A stretch of 64,000 nt of DNA, from contig NZ_JAPEMC010000001.1 in assembly GCF_026343115.1 (NCBI RefSeq), positions 1,054,001-1,118,000 on the forward strand, in the 5' to 3' direction. Shown here piece by piece: positions 1-7,022 of this stretch. The stretch comes from Streptomyces sp. NBC_00102. GTDB lineage: Bacteria; Actinomycetota; Actinomycetes; Streptomycetales; Streptomycetaceae. Under the pieces are notes generated by a model. That model did not search any database and had not been told where the DNA came from. It saw only the letters and a program-made list of their open reading frames with translations. Positions within the stretch are counted from its first letter, which is position 1. Each line of letters opens with the position of its first letter. The position numbers were made by a program, and so were the translations under genes.

Positions 1-820
1 CTCCGCCCGCGGCCAGCGCGCCCAGGTCAACGCTGTCCGCGCCGATGAGGGTGTTCAGGCCGACCGGGATCGTCTGCTTGTCCTGTTCGCTGAGGAACAT
101 CAGGGCGAACAGGAAGTGGTTCCAGCTGTGCACGAAGGCGAAGGAGCCGACCGCGATCAACCCGGGCCGCAGCAGCGGGAGTACGACGGCGCAGAAGGCG
201 CGGAAGCGCGAACATCCGTCGACCCAGGCGGCTTCCTCCAGCGTGACGGGCACGTTCTTGATGAACCCGCTGATGAGGATGATCGACAGGGGGAGCTGGA
301 AGACGGTCTCCGCGATGACCACGCTGCCCAGCGAGTTGATCATCTGGAGGTTCTTGAAGATCTCGAAGAGCGGTACGAGCATCAGCGCGCCCGGGATGAA
401 CTGCGAGCAGAGCAGGGCCAGCATGAAGGCGCCCTTGATCTTGAAGTCGAAGCGGGCCAGGGCGTATCCGCCGGCCAGCGCGACCAGGGTGGTGGCGATC
501 AGGGTGGCCACACCCACGATCATGCTGTTCTGGAAGAAGACGGCGAAGCTGCGTTCCGTCCAGACCTTCTCGAAGTGCTCACCGGTCATCGGCCAGGGCA
601 CCAGCGAGGTGGAGCCCGCCGGGCGGACGGCGAAGAGGAACATCCAGTAGAACGGGATGAGGGTGAAGAGCAGGTAGATGCCGAGGGGGACGTATATCTG
701 CCAGCGCGGTACGTCGTCGTACGAACGCTCGCGGCCACCGCGGCGGTTGCGGGCCGGGGGCGGCACGTCGGCGGCCGCGGGCGGGAGGGTGCCGGTCTTC
801 TCGGCGAGTGCGGCAGTCAC
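1..820 (-). CDS. Carbohydrate ABC transporter permease, MalG type (C-terminus outside window)
   Basis: One of two membrane subunits of a binding-protein-dependent sugar importer, forming the translocation channel with the product of the gene just upstream. The frame opens at a GTG (818-820) that overlaps the preceding permease stop by 4 bases and stays open to base 1, about 273 visible residues. A Pro/Ala/Arg-rich cytoplasmic start is followed by hydrophobic segments from about residue 42. The permease loop that docks on the ATPase is visible near residues 195-210 (EEAAWVDGCSRF). The 3' end is cut by the window edge. No solute-binding protein gene lies upstream, so the substrate cannot be assigned; the nearby sugar-acid genes make a uronide or aldonate possible, which is inference only. 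Confidence 0.88.
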   Translation of the reverse strand, partial: MTAALAEKTGTLPPAAADVPPPARNRRGGRERSYDDVPRWQIYVPLGIYLLFTLIPFYWMFLFAVRPAGSTSLVPWPMTGEHFEKVWTERSFAVFFQNSMIVGVATLIATTLVALAGGYALARFDFKIKGAFMLALLCSQFIPGALMLVPLFEIFKNLQMINSLGSVVIAETVFQLPLSIILISGFIKNVPVTLEEAAWVDGCSRFRAFCAVVLPLLRPGLIAVGSFAFVHSWNHFLFALMFLSEQDKQTIPVGLNTLIGADSVDLGALAAGG

Positions 821-1746
821 TTGTGGTCGCCTCCGAACTTGCTCAGGCGCAGATAAATGATCGAGCAGAAGAGCAGGATCACGAAGGCGACGGTGGTGAG
901 TGCGGACGCGTAGCCGAAGTCGTGTCCTTCGATACCGGTGTTGGCCACGTAGAGCGGGAGTGTGGTGGTCACGCCCGCCGGCCCGCCGCCGGTGAGGGTG
1001 TACAGCAGGTCCACGTTGTTGAACTCCCAGACCGCGCGGAGCAGTGTGGAGAGGATGATCGCGTCCCGCAGGTGGGGCAGGGTGATGTGGAAGAACTGCC
1101 GGACCCGTCCCGCGCCGTCCACCGAGGCCGCCTCGTACAGCTCCTTGGAGACGGACTGGAGGTCGGCGAGGATGAGGATGGCGAAGAAGGGGACACCGCG
1201 CCAGAGTTCGGAGACGGTGGCGGCCCAGAAGACGGTTCCGGTGTCGGAGAGGACCGAGGTGCCGTAGTCGCCGATCCCGGCGTCCGCGAGGTAACGGCTG
1301 AATCCTGTCGAGGAGTTGTAGAGCAGGATCCAGATGGTGCTGGTCAGTACGCCGGAGACGGCCCAGGGCGAGAAGACCATCGCGCGGGAGATGCCGCGGC
1401 CGACGAAGGACTGGTTGACGATCAGCGCCAGGGCGAGGCCCAGCACGAGCTGGAGGCTGACCTGGGTGACGACCCACTGGGCGCTGAAGCCGAGGGTGGA
1501 CCAGAACTGGTCGTCGTCGGTGAAGATCTTGGTGTAGTTGTCGATGCCGGCGAAGCCGTTCCGCCAGGGCTTGGTGACGTTGTAGTTCTGCAGGCTGTAG
1601 TAGAAGACGCTGAGGACCGGATAAGCGATGAACCCCACCATCAGCAGACCGGCGGGCGCGATCAGCAGATAGGGCAGCTTGCGGGGGTTCGCCGAACGGC
1701 GCCTGGGCACCTTGGGCGGTTTGGCCACGGCGGCGGCTTGTGCCAT
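817..1746 (-). CDS. Carbohydrate ABC transporter permease, MalF type
   Basis: 309-residue inner-membrane permease, the first gene of the visible transporter operon. The N-terminus is basic (KPPKVPRRRSANPRK) and is followed by about six hydrophobic segments. The EAA signature loop is in the C-terminal half (ELYEAASVDGAGRVRQFF), the normal place for MalF-type subunits. The start ATG at 1744-1746 is preceded by GGAGAGG, a clear ribosome-binding site. It overlaps the MalG-type gene by 4 bases, so the two should be translationally coupled. A LacI-type dyad lies about 50 bases upstream, so the transporter probably has its own sugar-controlled promoter rather than depending on the dehydratase operon. 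Unusually, no substrate-binding protein gene precedes it; that gene may lie beyond the left edge. Confidence 0.9.
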   Translation of the reverse strand: MAQAAAVAKPPKVPRRRSANPRKLPYLLIAPAGLLMVGFIAYPVLSVFYYSLQNYNVTKPWRNGFAGIDNYTKIFTDDDQFWSTLGFSAQWVVTQVSLQLVLGLALALIVNQSFVGRGISRAMVFSPWAVSGVLTSTIWILLYNSSTGFSRYLADAGIGDYGTSVLSDTGTVFWAATVSELWRGVPFFAILILADLQSVSKELYEAASVDGAGRVRQFFHITLPHLRDAIILSTLLRAVWEFNNVDLLYTLTGGGPAGVTTTLPLYVANTGIEGHDFGYASALTTVAFVILLFCSIIYLRLSKFGGDHK

Positions 1747-1792
1747 GACACCTCTCCGTTCTCTCGTGTTTCCGGTCGTGTTGCGGTGGTGC

Positions 1793-1804
1793 GCAAGCGC
1801 TTTC
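1793..1804 (-). promoter_or_regulatory. LacI-family operator-like dyad upstream of the ABC permeases
   Basis: GCAAGCGCTTTC, with a perfect AAGCGCTT core, resembles the central-CpG palindromes bound by LacI-family sugar repressors that control Streptomyces ABC importers. It lies 47 bases upstream of the first permease start. No LacI-family gene is in the window, so the repressor would be encoded elsewhere. Confidence 0.5.
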
Positions 1805-1875
1805 CCCTTGCCGTGCGAGGTCCCGGAGGGGTTCTCGCAGGGGGTGGGTGCGCCGGAATGCTGCGGCGGCCGGTG

Positions 1876-3603
1876 TCAGCCGGCGTACGGATCGGGTACG
1901 TCGCCCTCGCGGGCCAGGAAGGCGAAGTCGCAGCCGGTGTCGGCCTGGGTGATCTGGTCCTGGTAGAGCGCGCCGTAGCCGCGGCCGTACCGGGCGGGCG
2001 GCGGGGTCCAGGCGGCCCTGCGGCGCTCGAGTTCCTCGTCGTCGATGTCGAGACTGAGGCGGCGGGCCGCCACGTCGAGGGTGATCGGGTCGCCGGTGCG
2101 GACCAGGGCGAGCGGGCCACCGACGAAGGACTCGGGCGCGACGTGCAGCACGCATGCCCCGTAACTCGTGCCGCTCATACGGGCGTCGGAGATCCGCACC
2201 ATGTCGCGGACGCCCTGCTTCAGCAGGTAGTCCGGGATGGGCAGCATGCCGTACTCGGGCATTCCGGGGCCGCCCTTGGGCCCGGCGTTGCGGAGCACCA
2301 GCACATGGTCCGGGGTGATGGCGAGGGCCGGGTCGTTGATGGTGCGCTGCATCTCCCGGTAGTCGTCGAAGACCACCGCGGGGCCGGTGTGGCGCAGCAG
2401 GTGCGGTTCGGCCGCGATGTGCTTGATGACCGCGCCGTCGGGGCAGAGGTTGCCGCGCAGTACGGCGACCCCGCCCTCGTCGGCGAGCGGCTTCTCGCGC
2501 TCCCGGATGACGTCGTCGTTGTGCACGAGGGCCCCGTCGAGCTGTTCGCGCAGGGTGTCGTGGGTGACGGTGGGCCGGTCCAGGTGGAGGACGTCGGTGA
2601 GCCGGGAGAGGAAGCCGGGGAGTCCGCCCGCGAAGTGGAAGTCCTCCATGAGGTACCTGCCGCCGGGGCGGAGGTTGGCGAGCACCGGGACGGTGCGGGC
2701 GATCCGGTCGAAGTCGTCGAGGGAGAGCTTGATGCCGGAGCGGCCGGCCATCGCGATGAGGTGGATGACGGCGTTGGTGGAGCCGCCGAGCGCGAGGACC
2801 GTGGCGACGGCGTCCTCGTACGCCTCCGGGGTGAGGATCTGCGACAACGTTCGTTGCTGCCACACCAGTTCGACGATACGGAGGCCGGACTGTGCGGCCA
2901 TCCGGTCGTGGCCGGAGTCGACGGCGGGGATCGAGGAGGCGCCCGGGACGGTGACGCCGAGGGCCTCGGCGGCGGCGGTCAGGGTGGAGGCGGTGCCCAT
3001 CGTCATGCAGTGGCCCGGGGAGCGGGCGAGCCCGTTCTCCAGTTCGGCCATCTCGCAGTCGCCGATGAGTCCGGCCCGCTTGTCGTCCCAGTACTTCCAC
3101 ATGTCGGTGCCGGAGCCGAGGACCTCGTTGCGCCAATGGCCCGGCAGCATCGGTCCGGCCGGTACGAAGACGGTCGGCAGGTCGACGGAGGCGGCACCCA
3201 TCAGCAGCGCGGGCGTCGACTTGTCGCAGCCGCCCATCAGCACGGCCCCGTCGACCGGGTAGGAGCGCAGCAGCTCCTCGGTCTCCATGGCGAGCATGTT
3301 GCGGTAGAGCATCGGTGTCGGCTTCTGGAACGTCTCCGACAGCGTGGAGACGGGGAATTCGAGCGGGAAGCCGCCCGCCTGCCACACCCCGCGCTTGACG
3401 GCCTGCGCCCGGTCGCGGAGGTGGACGTGACAGGGGTTGATGTCGGACCAGGTGTTGAGGATCGCGATCACCGGCTTGCCGAGGTGCTCCTCGGGGAGGT
3501 AACCGAGCTGCCGGGTACGAGCCTTGTGGCTGAACGAGCGGAGCCCGTCGGTGCCGTACCACTGGTGGCTGCGGAGCTCCTCGGGCGTGATGCGCGCGTT
3601 CAC
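1876..3603 (-). CDS. IlvD/Edd-family sugar-acid dehydratase (L-arabinonate/D-xylonate dehydratase-like)
   Basis: 575-residue [Fe-S] dehydratase that removes water from an aldonate to give a 2-keto-3-deoxy acid. The three cysteines expected to hold the cluster are Cys58 (NPCHVH), Cys126 (GGCDKS) and Cys199 (GHCMTMG), with Lys128 next to the second one. As I recall, this spacing matches the pentonate dehydratase branch (Rhizobium L-arabinonate dehydratase: Cys59/127/200, Lys129) almost residue for residue. The catalytic-serine loop SDARMSGTSYG is in the C-terminal third. The start is the GTG at 3601-3603, which overlaps the TGA of the lyase gene by 4 bases; a longer frame upstream is only antisense-like extension. 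It is third in an operon with a GntR regulator and a DHDPS-fold enzyme, which would take the product. Exact substrate is not provable from sequence. Confidence 0.9.
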   Translation of the reverse strand: MNARITPEELRSHQWYGTDGLRSFSHKARTRQLGYLPEEHLGKPVIAILNTWSDINPCHVHLRDRAQAVKRGVWQAGGFPLEFPVSTLSETFQKPTPMLYRNMLAMETEELLRSYPVDGAVLMGGCDKSTPALLMGAASVDLPTVFVPAGPMLPGHWRNEVLGSGTDMWKYWDDKRAGLIGDCEMAELENGLARSPGHCMTMGTASTLTAAAEALGVTVPGASSIPAVDSGHDRMAAQSGLRIVELVWQQRTLSQILTPEAYEDAVATVLALGGSTNAVIHLIAMAGRSGIKLSLDDFDRIARTVPVLANLRPGGRYLMEDFHFAGGLPGFLSRLTDVLHLDRPTVTHDTLREQLDGALVHNDDVIREREKPLADEGGVAVLRGNLCPDGAVIKHIAAEPHLLRHTGPAVVFDDYREMQRTINDPALAITPDHVLVLRNAGPKGGPGMPEYGMLPIPDYLLKQGVRDMVRISDARMSGTSYGACVLHVAPESFVGGPLALVRTGDPITLDVAARRLSLDIDDEELERRRAAWTPPPARYGRGYGALYQDQITQADTGCDFAFLAREGDVPDPYAG

Positions 3604-4502
3604 ACCGACCACCCGGCGATCTCGTCGGCGACCTCGGCGCGCTGCGCCTCGGGCAGAACCCGGCTGGGGGCTCGCACGTCGCGGCGGCAGAGGCCGAGGA
3701 CCGCGAGCGCCTCCTTGACCACGGTGACGTTGTTGGCGGACTGCCGGTCCGCGCGCAGCTCCTCGAAGCGGCGGATGCGCTCCCAGACCTTCATCGCGGC
3801 GATGTAGTCGCCGGCCCGCAGCGCCTCCAGCATGGAGAGCGAGACGGCGGGGGCGACGTTGACGAGACCGGAGGTGAACCCGGTGGCGCCGGTGGCGAAG
3901 TACGAGGGCGCGTACAGCTCGGCGAGGCCGGCGATCCACACGAACCGCTCCAGGCCCGCGTCCCGGGCGAAGGCGCCGAAGCGGGCGGCGTCCGGGACCG
4001 CGTATTTGACGCCGATCACGTTCGGACAGTGGTCGGCGAGCTCGGTGAGCTTCTCACCGGCGAGCTGCGGGTTGCGGATGTACGGGACGACCCCGAGCTC
4101 CGGAACGGCCTCGGCGATCGCGCGGTGGTAGTCGACCCAGCCGTCCTGGGAGACGTACGGGTGGACCGGCTGGTGCACCATGACCAGTTCGGCGCCGGAG
4201 TCCCGGGCGTGCTCGGCGGCGGCGACCGCGGTGGGCATGTCGTGCCCGACCCCCACCAGGACGGTGGCCCGGCCTCTCACCTCGTCGATGGTCAGCTCGG
4301 TGACGGCCCGCCGCTCCTTCGGGGTGAGCGCGTAGAACTCCCCGGTGTTGCCGTTGGGCGTGACGATGCGGACGCCACCGTCGAGGAGCCGCCGCAGCAG
4401 CGCCCGGTGGGTGTCCTTGTCGATCGTCCCGTCTTCCGCGAACGGGGTCACGGGGATCGCCACGACGTCGGCGAGGGCCGCCTTGAGCGGGATGAGGTCC
4501 AT
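3600..4502 (-). CDS. DHDPS/NAL-family lyase (2-keto-3-deoxy sugar acid aldolase or dehydratase)
   Basis: 300-residue TIM-barrel class I enzyme of the dihydrodipicolinate synthase / N-acetylneuraminate lyase superfamily. The family's early IPVTPF strand, the NGNTGEF substrate loop and the Schiff-base lysine in GVKYAV are present. The usual GTTGE loop is replaced by GNTGE and the catalytic Tyr region by PYIRNPQ, so it is not a lysine-pathway DapA. Coupling by a 4-base overlap to an IlvD/Edd dehydratase points to a 2-keto-3-deoxy-pentonate or -hexonate as substrate, either cleaved to pyruvate plus an aldehyde or dehydrated again. The start ATG at 4500-4502 has GAAAGG about 10 bases upstream. It follows the regulator gene after only 26 bases, so the three are one operon. 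Confidence 0.88.
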   Translation of the reverse strand: MDLIPLKAALADVVAIPVTPFAEDGTIDKDTHRALLRRLLDGGVRIVTPNGNTGEFYALTPKERRAVTELTIDEVRGRATVLVGVGHDMPTAVAAAEHARDSGAELVMVHQPVHPYVSQDGWVDYHRAIAEAVPELGVVPYIRNPQLAGEKLTELADHCPNVIGVKYAVPDAARFGAFARDAGLERFVWIAGLAELYAPSYFATGATGFTSGLVNVAPAVSLSMLEALRAGDYIAAMKVWERIRRFEELRADRQSANNVTVVKEALAVLGLCRRDVRAPSRVLPEAQRAEVADEIAGWSV

Positions 4503-4528
4503 GCCAACTGGCCTTTCGTCGATGTGGT

Positions 4529-5227
4529 TCACGCCTGGCCGCCCTGGGTGGCGTCGGCGGTGCCGGCCGATCCGTCGGGACCGTCGGGGAAGGCGCGGCG
4601 CACGAACGACGCGATGTGGTCGTGGAGGGCCGCCGCCGCACCCGCCGCGTCCGCGCCGAGCGCGAGCCGCAGGATCTCCCGGTGCTCGGCCGCCTCGCGC
4701 TCCCAGGACGGGTCGGCAGCCCAGGCGACGGTGGAGACGAGCGCGGCCTGGTCGCGGACCTCGTCGAGCATCCGGCCCAGCAGCGGGTTGCCGCACGGCA
4801 GGTAGAGGGCGCGGTGGAAGTCCCGGTTGGCCAGCGACCTGTCGGCCTTGTCGGCCGCCGAGTCGGCCCGTTCCAGGGCCTCTTGGGCCGCGCCCAGGGA
4901 CGCTCCGCAGGAGATCGTGCGGCGCAGCGCCTCCGGTTCGAGGAGCAGCCGTACGTCGTAGATCTCGCGTGCCATCTCCGCGTCCACCAGCCGGACGGTG
5001 GCGCCCTTGTACTGGCTCATGACCACGAGCCCCGTGCCGGCGAGGGTCTTCAGCGCCTCGCGCACCGGTGTCTTCGACACCCCGAACCGTGCGGCGAGTT
5101 CGGTCTCCACGAGAGCCTGCCCCGGCTGCAACTGGGCCGTCAGGATCGCGTGCTTGATCGCCTCCAGCACGAACTGCGTCCTGGACGGGATCGGGGTGGG
5201 CGCAAAAGTCATGAAGGGCTCTCGCAT
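4529..5227 (-). CDS. GntR-family transcriptional regulator, FadR/FCD subfamily
   Basis: 232-residue repressor-type protein. An N-terminal winged helix (about residues 15-75, with GVSKTPVREALKTL as the recognition helix region) is followed by an all-helical FCD ligand domain carrying the expected Asp/His metal residues (ANRDFHRAL, AAEHREILRLAL). FCD-type GntR proteins usually sense small carboxylates or sugar acids and control the catabolic genes beside them. It leads the operon with the DHDPS-fold lyase and the IlvD/Edd dehydratase. The annotated ATG is at 5225-5227; a second ATG at 5210-5212 with GAGAG upstream is a plausible true start, giving 227 residues. Two adjacent palindromes just upstream are likely autoregulatory sites. 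Confidence 0.9.
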   Translation of the reverse strand: MREPFMTFAPTPIPSRTQFVLEAIKHAILTAQLQPGQALVETELAARFGVSKTPVREALKTLAGTGLVVMSQYKGATVRLVDAEMAREIYDVRLLLEPEALRRTISCGASLGAAQEALERADSAADKADRSLANRDFHRALYLPCGNPLLGRMLDEVRDQAALVSTVAWAADPSWEREAAEHREILRLALGADAAGAAAALHDHIASFVRRAFPDGPDGSAGTADATQGGQA

Positions 5228-5242
5228 CTCGCGTATCGCGTC

Positions 5243-5265
5243 TCATATATGACGTACGAAGTACG
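5243..5265 (-). promoter_or_regulatory. Two adjacent palindromes and likely promoter of the GntR operon
   Basis: TCATATATGA (5243-5252) is a perfect 10-bp palindrome and directly abuts CGTAC-GAA-GTACG (5253-5265). Read on the minus strand, the AT-rich palindrome is the best -10 candidate (CATATA) and the second dyad falls toward the -35 side. Small AT-centred dyads overlapping their own promoter are typical for FadR-type regulators, so autorepression is likely; this is inference. Confidence 0.5.
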
Positions 5266-5453
5266 ACGCGATGAAGCTAGAGGGGGCGCGAATGTTTCGT
5301 CAACGCTTCGGACAGAAGAAGTTGGTCCGACTTTTCCGGAGCCATGCCTCATGCGGGAAAGGGACGTTGGCCACGAAGTGATCCGACCGCCGTCGCGGCG
5401 CAGGTCGCGGCGACGGCAGTACGGGGGATTCGCCGGCCGGCACGACACGGGTA

Positions 5454-5573
5454 CGGGCGCGGGCGTTGCGGGGTGCGGGCGCGGTGGAGCGGGGTGCGGC
5501 GCGGGCGCGGGCGTGGCGGGCGCGATGGGGCGCGGCGGGCGCGGGCGGGGCGGGCACGATGGGGCGCGGCAGG
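5454..5573 (+). repeat. G-rich low-complexity tract
   Basis: About 120 bases built almost only from G and C, with runs of GGGCG and GCGGG and a 13-base direct repeat GATGGGGCGCGGC at 5524-5536 and 5558-5570. The plus strand is strongly G-skewed and could form G-quadruplex or slipped structures. No ribosome-binding site or codon-position pattern supports translation. Confidence 0.7.
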
Positions 5574-5578
5574 CATGC

Positions 5579-5617
5579 CGACGACCGGCGGGAGGTCAGG
5601 GCTCCCGCCGGTCGTCG
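5579..5617 (-). terminator. Perfect 16-bp-stem hairpin
   Basis: Arms 5579-5594 and 5602-5617 are exact reverse complements with a 7-base loop. It lies downstream of the 408-residue gene (minus strand), where it could end the kdgD operon before the regulator operon. There is no U-tract, as is usual in this GC class. Confidence 0.6.
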
Positions 5618-5642
5618 TGCTCCGGCCGCCGTAGCCGGTGTC

Positions 5643-5667
5643 GCCCGTACCGGATGCCGGTACGGGC
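5643..5667 (-). terminator. Perfect 11-bp-stem hairpin
   Basis: Arms 5643-5653 and 5657-5667 pair exactly around a 3-base ATG loop. Together with the 5579-5617 hairpin it forms a double terminator-like structure after the kdgD operon. Confidence 0.5.
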
Positions 5668-5795
5668 CGTCTCATGCCCCGGTACGCCTACCGGTACTCC
5701 TCGCCCCGCGGGGCGACGAGGTACTCCTCGCCCCGCCGGGCGATGCGGCCCGGCGCACCGTCCGGCGCTGCGGCCCGGCTATGCGGCCCGGCGGT

Positions 5796-7022
5796 TCATC
5801 CGGCGATGCGGCCCAGTGCGCCGGAGACCGCCGCGAGGTCGGCGTCGGAGGCCAGTCCCGCGTGGTAGAGCCGGAGTTCGGTGGCGCCCAGGGACGCGGC
5901 GTGGGCGGCGTCGCGCTCCAGCGTGGCGGGACTGCCGCCCATGCCGGAGACCACGCCGAAGTTGGCGGCGAGCACACCCCGGTGCTCCGCGAACGGGCCG
6001 AGGACCGCCTCGCGTGCCGCGTCGCCTCCGGCGCACGGCAGCACCACTCCGTCGGCGACGGAGAGGATGTGCCCGGGGTCGACACCGACGTTGGCGCCGG
6101 TGCGGTGGAACGCCGGGTCCGCGTGCAGCAGGACCTGGAAGCGGTCCCCCGCCGAGGCCCCGCCCGAGGCCCCGCCCGCGGCCCCGTCCGCGGCCCCGTC
6201 CGCGGCCTCCCGTACGGCGGCGACGGCGGCCTCCTGGAGGCCGCGGGCGGCCTCGCGGCGCCATCCGAGGGTGGCCGCCGCGGATCCGGCGCCGAGCAGC
6301 CGCTCCACCCCGGCCCAGCCGGCGGCGGGTTCGGCCCCCTTCCACACCGGCTCCAGCGCGCGGCGCACGGCATCGCGCAGTCCGTCCGGATCGAGCCCGT
6401 GGCGGGCGTACCCGGCCGCACACTCCGCGCAGAAGCAGAGCGACATCAGGTACTGCGCCGCCTCGCCGAGGGTCACCCCCTGGACCTTGTCGTGGCCGTG
6501 CAGGTGCGCGAAGCCGTACCAGCCGCACGATTCCAGCTCGGTGCCAACCGCGCCGGGGCGGGTGGCCGCCTCGGCGGCCAGGTCCACGAGGAGGGCGCGG
6601 ACCTCGGGCCGGGCGATGCAGGGCGCCCACGGGTAGCGGTCCCCGTAGGCGTTGACCACGGACGTCGCCGGGAACTCCTCACCGAGGCGGGAGTTGTGCG
6701 CGAGGACGACCCAACTGTGCACCTGGAGACCGGCTTCCATGAGCGCCTCGGCGGCTTCCGCCCAAGGGTCGTCGCCCGGAGTCCAGTTCTGCCCGCGGGG
6801 CGCCAACTCCCGCCCCGCCCACCGCTTCTCGTCCGGCGGGTAGAGCACCGCCGCGTACGGGGCGGTGACGATCCGGGTGGCCGGGTGACGCGGGGTGAGC
6901 GCCCGGGTGGAGTGGTACGCCGATGCGAGGGTCACCTGCTGGACACCGAGTCCCGCGATGCGGGCGGCGGCGTCCGGGTCTCCGACGACGTCCCAGGGGT
7001 AGAGGAAGGCCGAGGTCTTCAC
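5796..7022 (-). CDS. Uncharacterised 408-residue protein in the uronate operon (TIM-barrel glycosidase-like?)
   Basis: I do not recognise a characterised family. Visible features: no signal peptide; a long central stretch with aromatic residues and a W/Y-rich segment (ESCGWYGFAHLHGH); a compact CFCAEC motif near residue 200, a cysteine pattern also seen in some uncharacterised TIM-barrel glycoside-hydrolase-like proteins (xCxCxxC before a basic helix); an Ala/Gly/Ser-rich flexible insert near residue 275-290; and a C-terminal part with GVDPGH and a final alternating strand/helix unit. The GTG start at 7020-7022 overlaps the stop of the KdgD gene by 4 bases, so it is translationally coupled to aldarate breakdown. 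It may supply a missing step (hydrolysis of a uronide, lactone opening, isomerisation) but that is inference. Confidence 0.8.
   Translation of the reverse strand: MKTSAFLYPWDVVGDPDAAARIAGLGVQQVTLASAYHSTRALTPRHPATRIVTAPYAAVLYPPDEKRWAGRELAPRGQNWTPGDDPWAEAAEALMEAGLQVHSWVVLAHNSRLGEEFPATSVVNAYGDRYPWAPCIARPEVRALLVDLAAEAATRPGAVGTELESCGWYGFAHLHGHDKVQGVTLGEAAQYLMSLCFCAECAAGYARHGLDPDGLRDAVRRALEPVWKGAEPAAGWAGVERLLGAGSAAATLGWRREAARGLQEAAVAAVREAADGAADGAAGGASGGASAGDRFQVLLHADPAFHRTGANVGVDPGHILSVADGVVLPCAGGDAAREAVLGPFAEHRGVLAANFGVVSGMGGSPATLERDAAHAASLGATELRLYHAGLASDADLAAVSGALGRIAG

Larger units (their letters stand above)
5228..5795. other. Intergenic region: regulator promoter, G-rich low-complexity tract, several hairpins
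   Basis: No convincing gene in 568 bases. From the right of the regulator it holds the promoter palindromes (5243-5265), then a strongly G-skewed low-complexity tract (about 5454-5573), two perfect hairpins (5579-5617, 5643-5667), a 14-bp perfect palindrome (5702-5715) inside a 16-bp direct repeat (copies at 5693-5708 and 5720-5735), and several copies of TGCGGCCCGG (5744, 5769, 5782). The repeats run across the stop codon of the 408-residue gene at 5796. Confidence 0.8.

Noticed and set aside
808..3807. Plus-strand 999-codon frame opposite the ABC permease and dehydratase
   Set aside because: Antisense shadow caused by high GC; the minus strand has intact family motifs.
3604..3939. N-terminal extension of the IlvD/Edd dehydratase
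   Set aside because: The upstream frame is arginine-rich shadow of the lyase gene; the family N-terminus fits the GTG at 3603.
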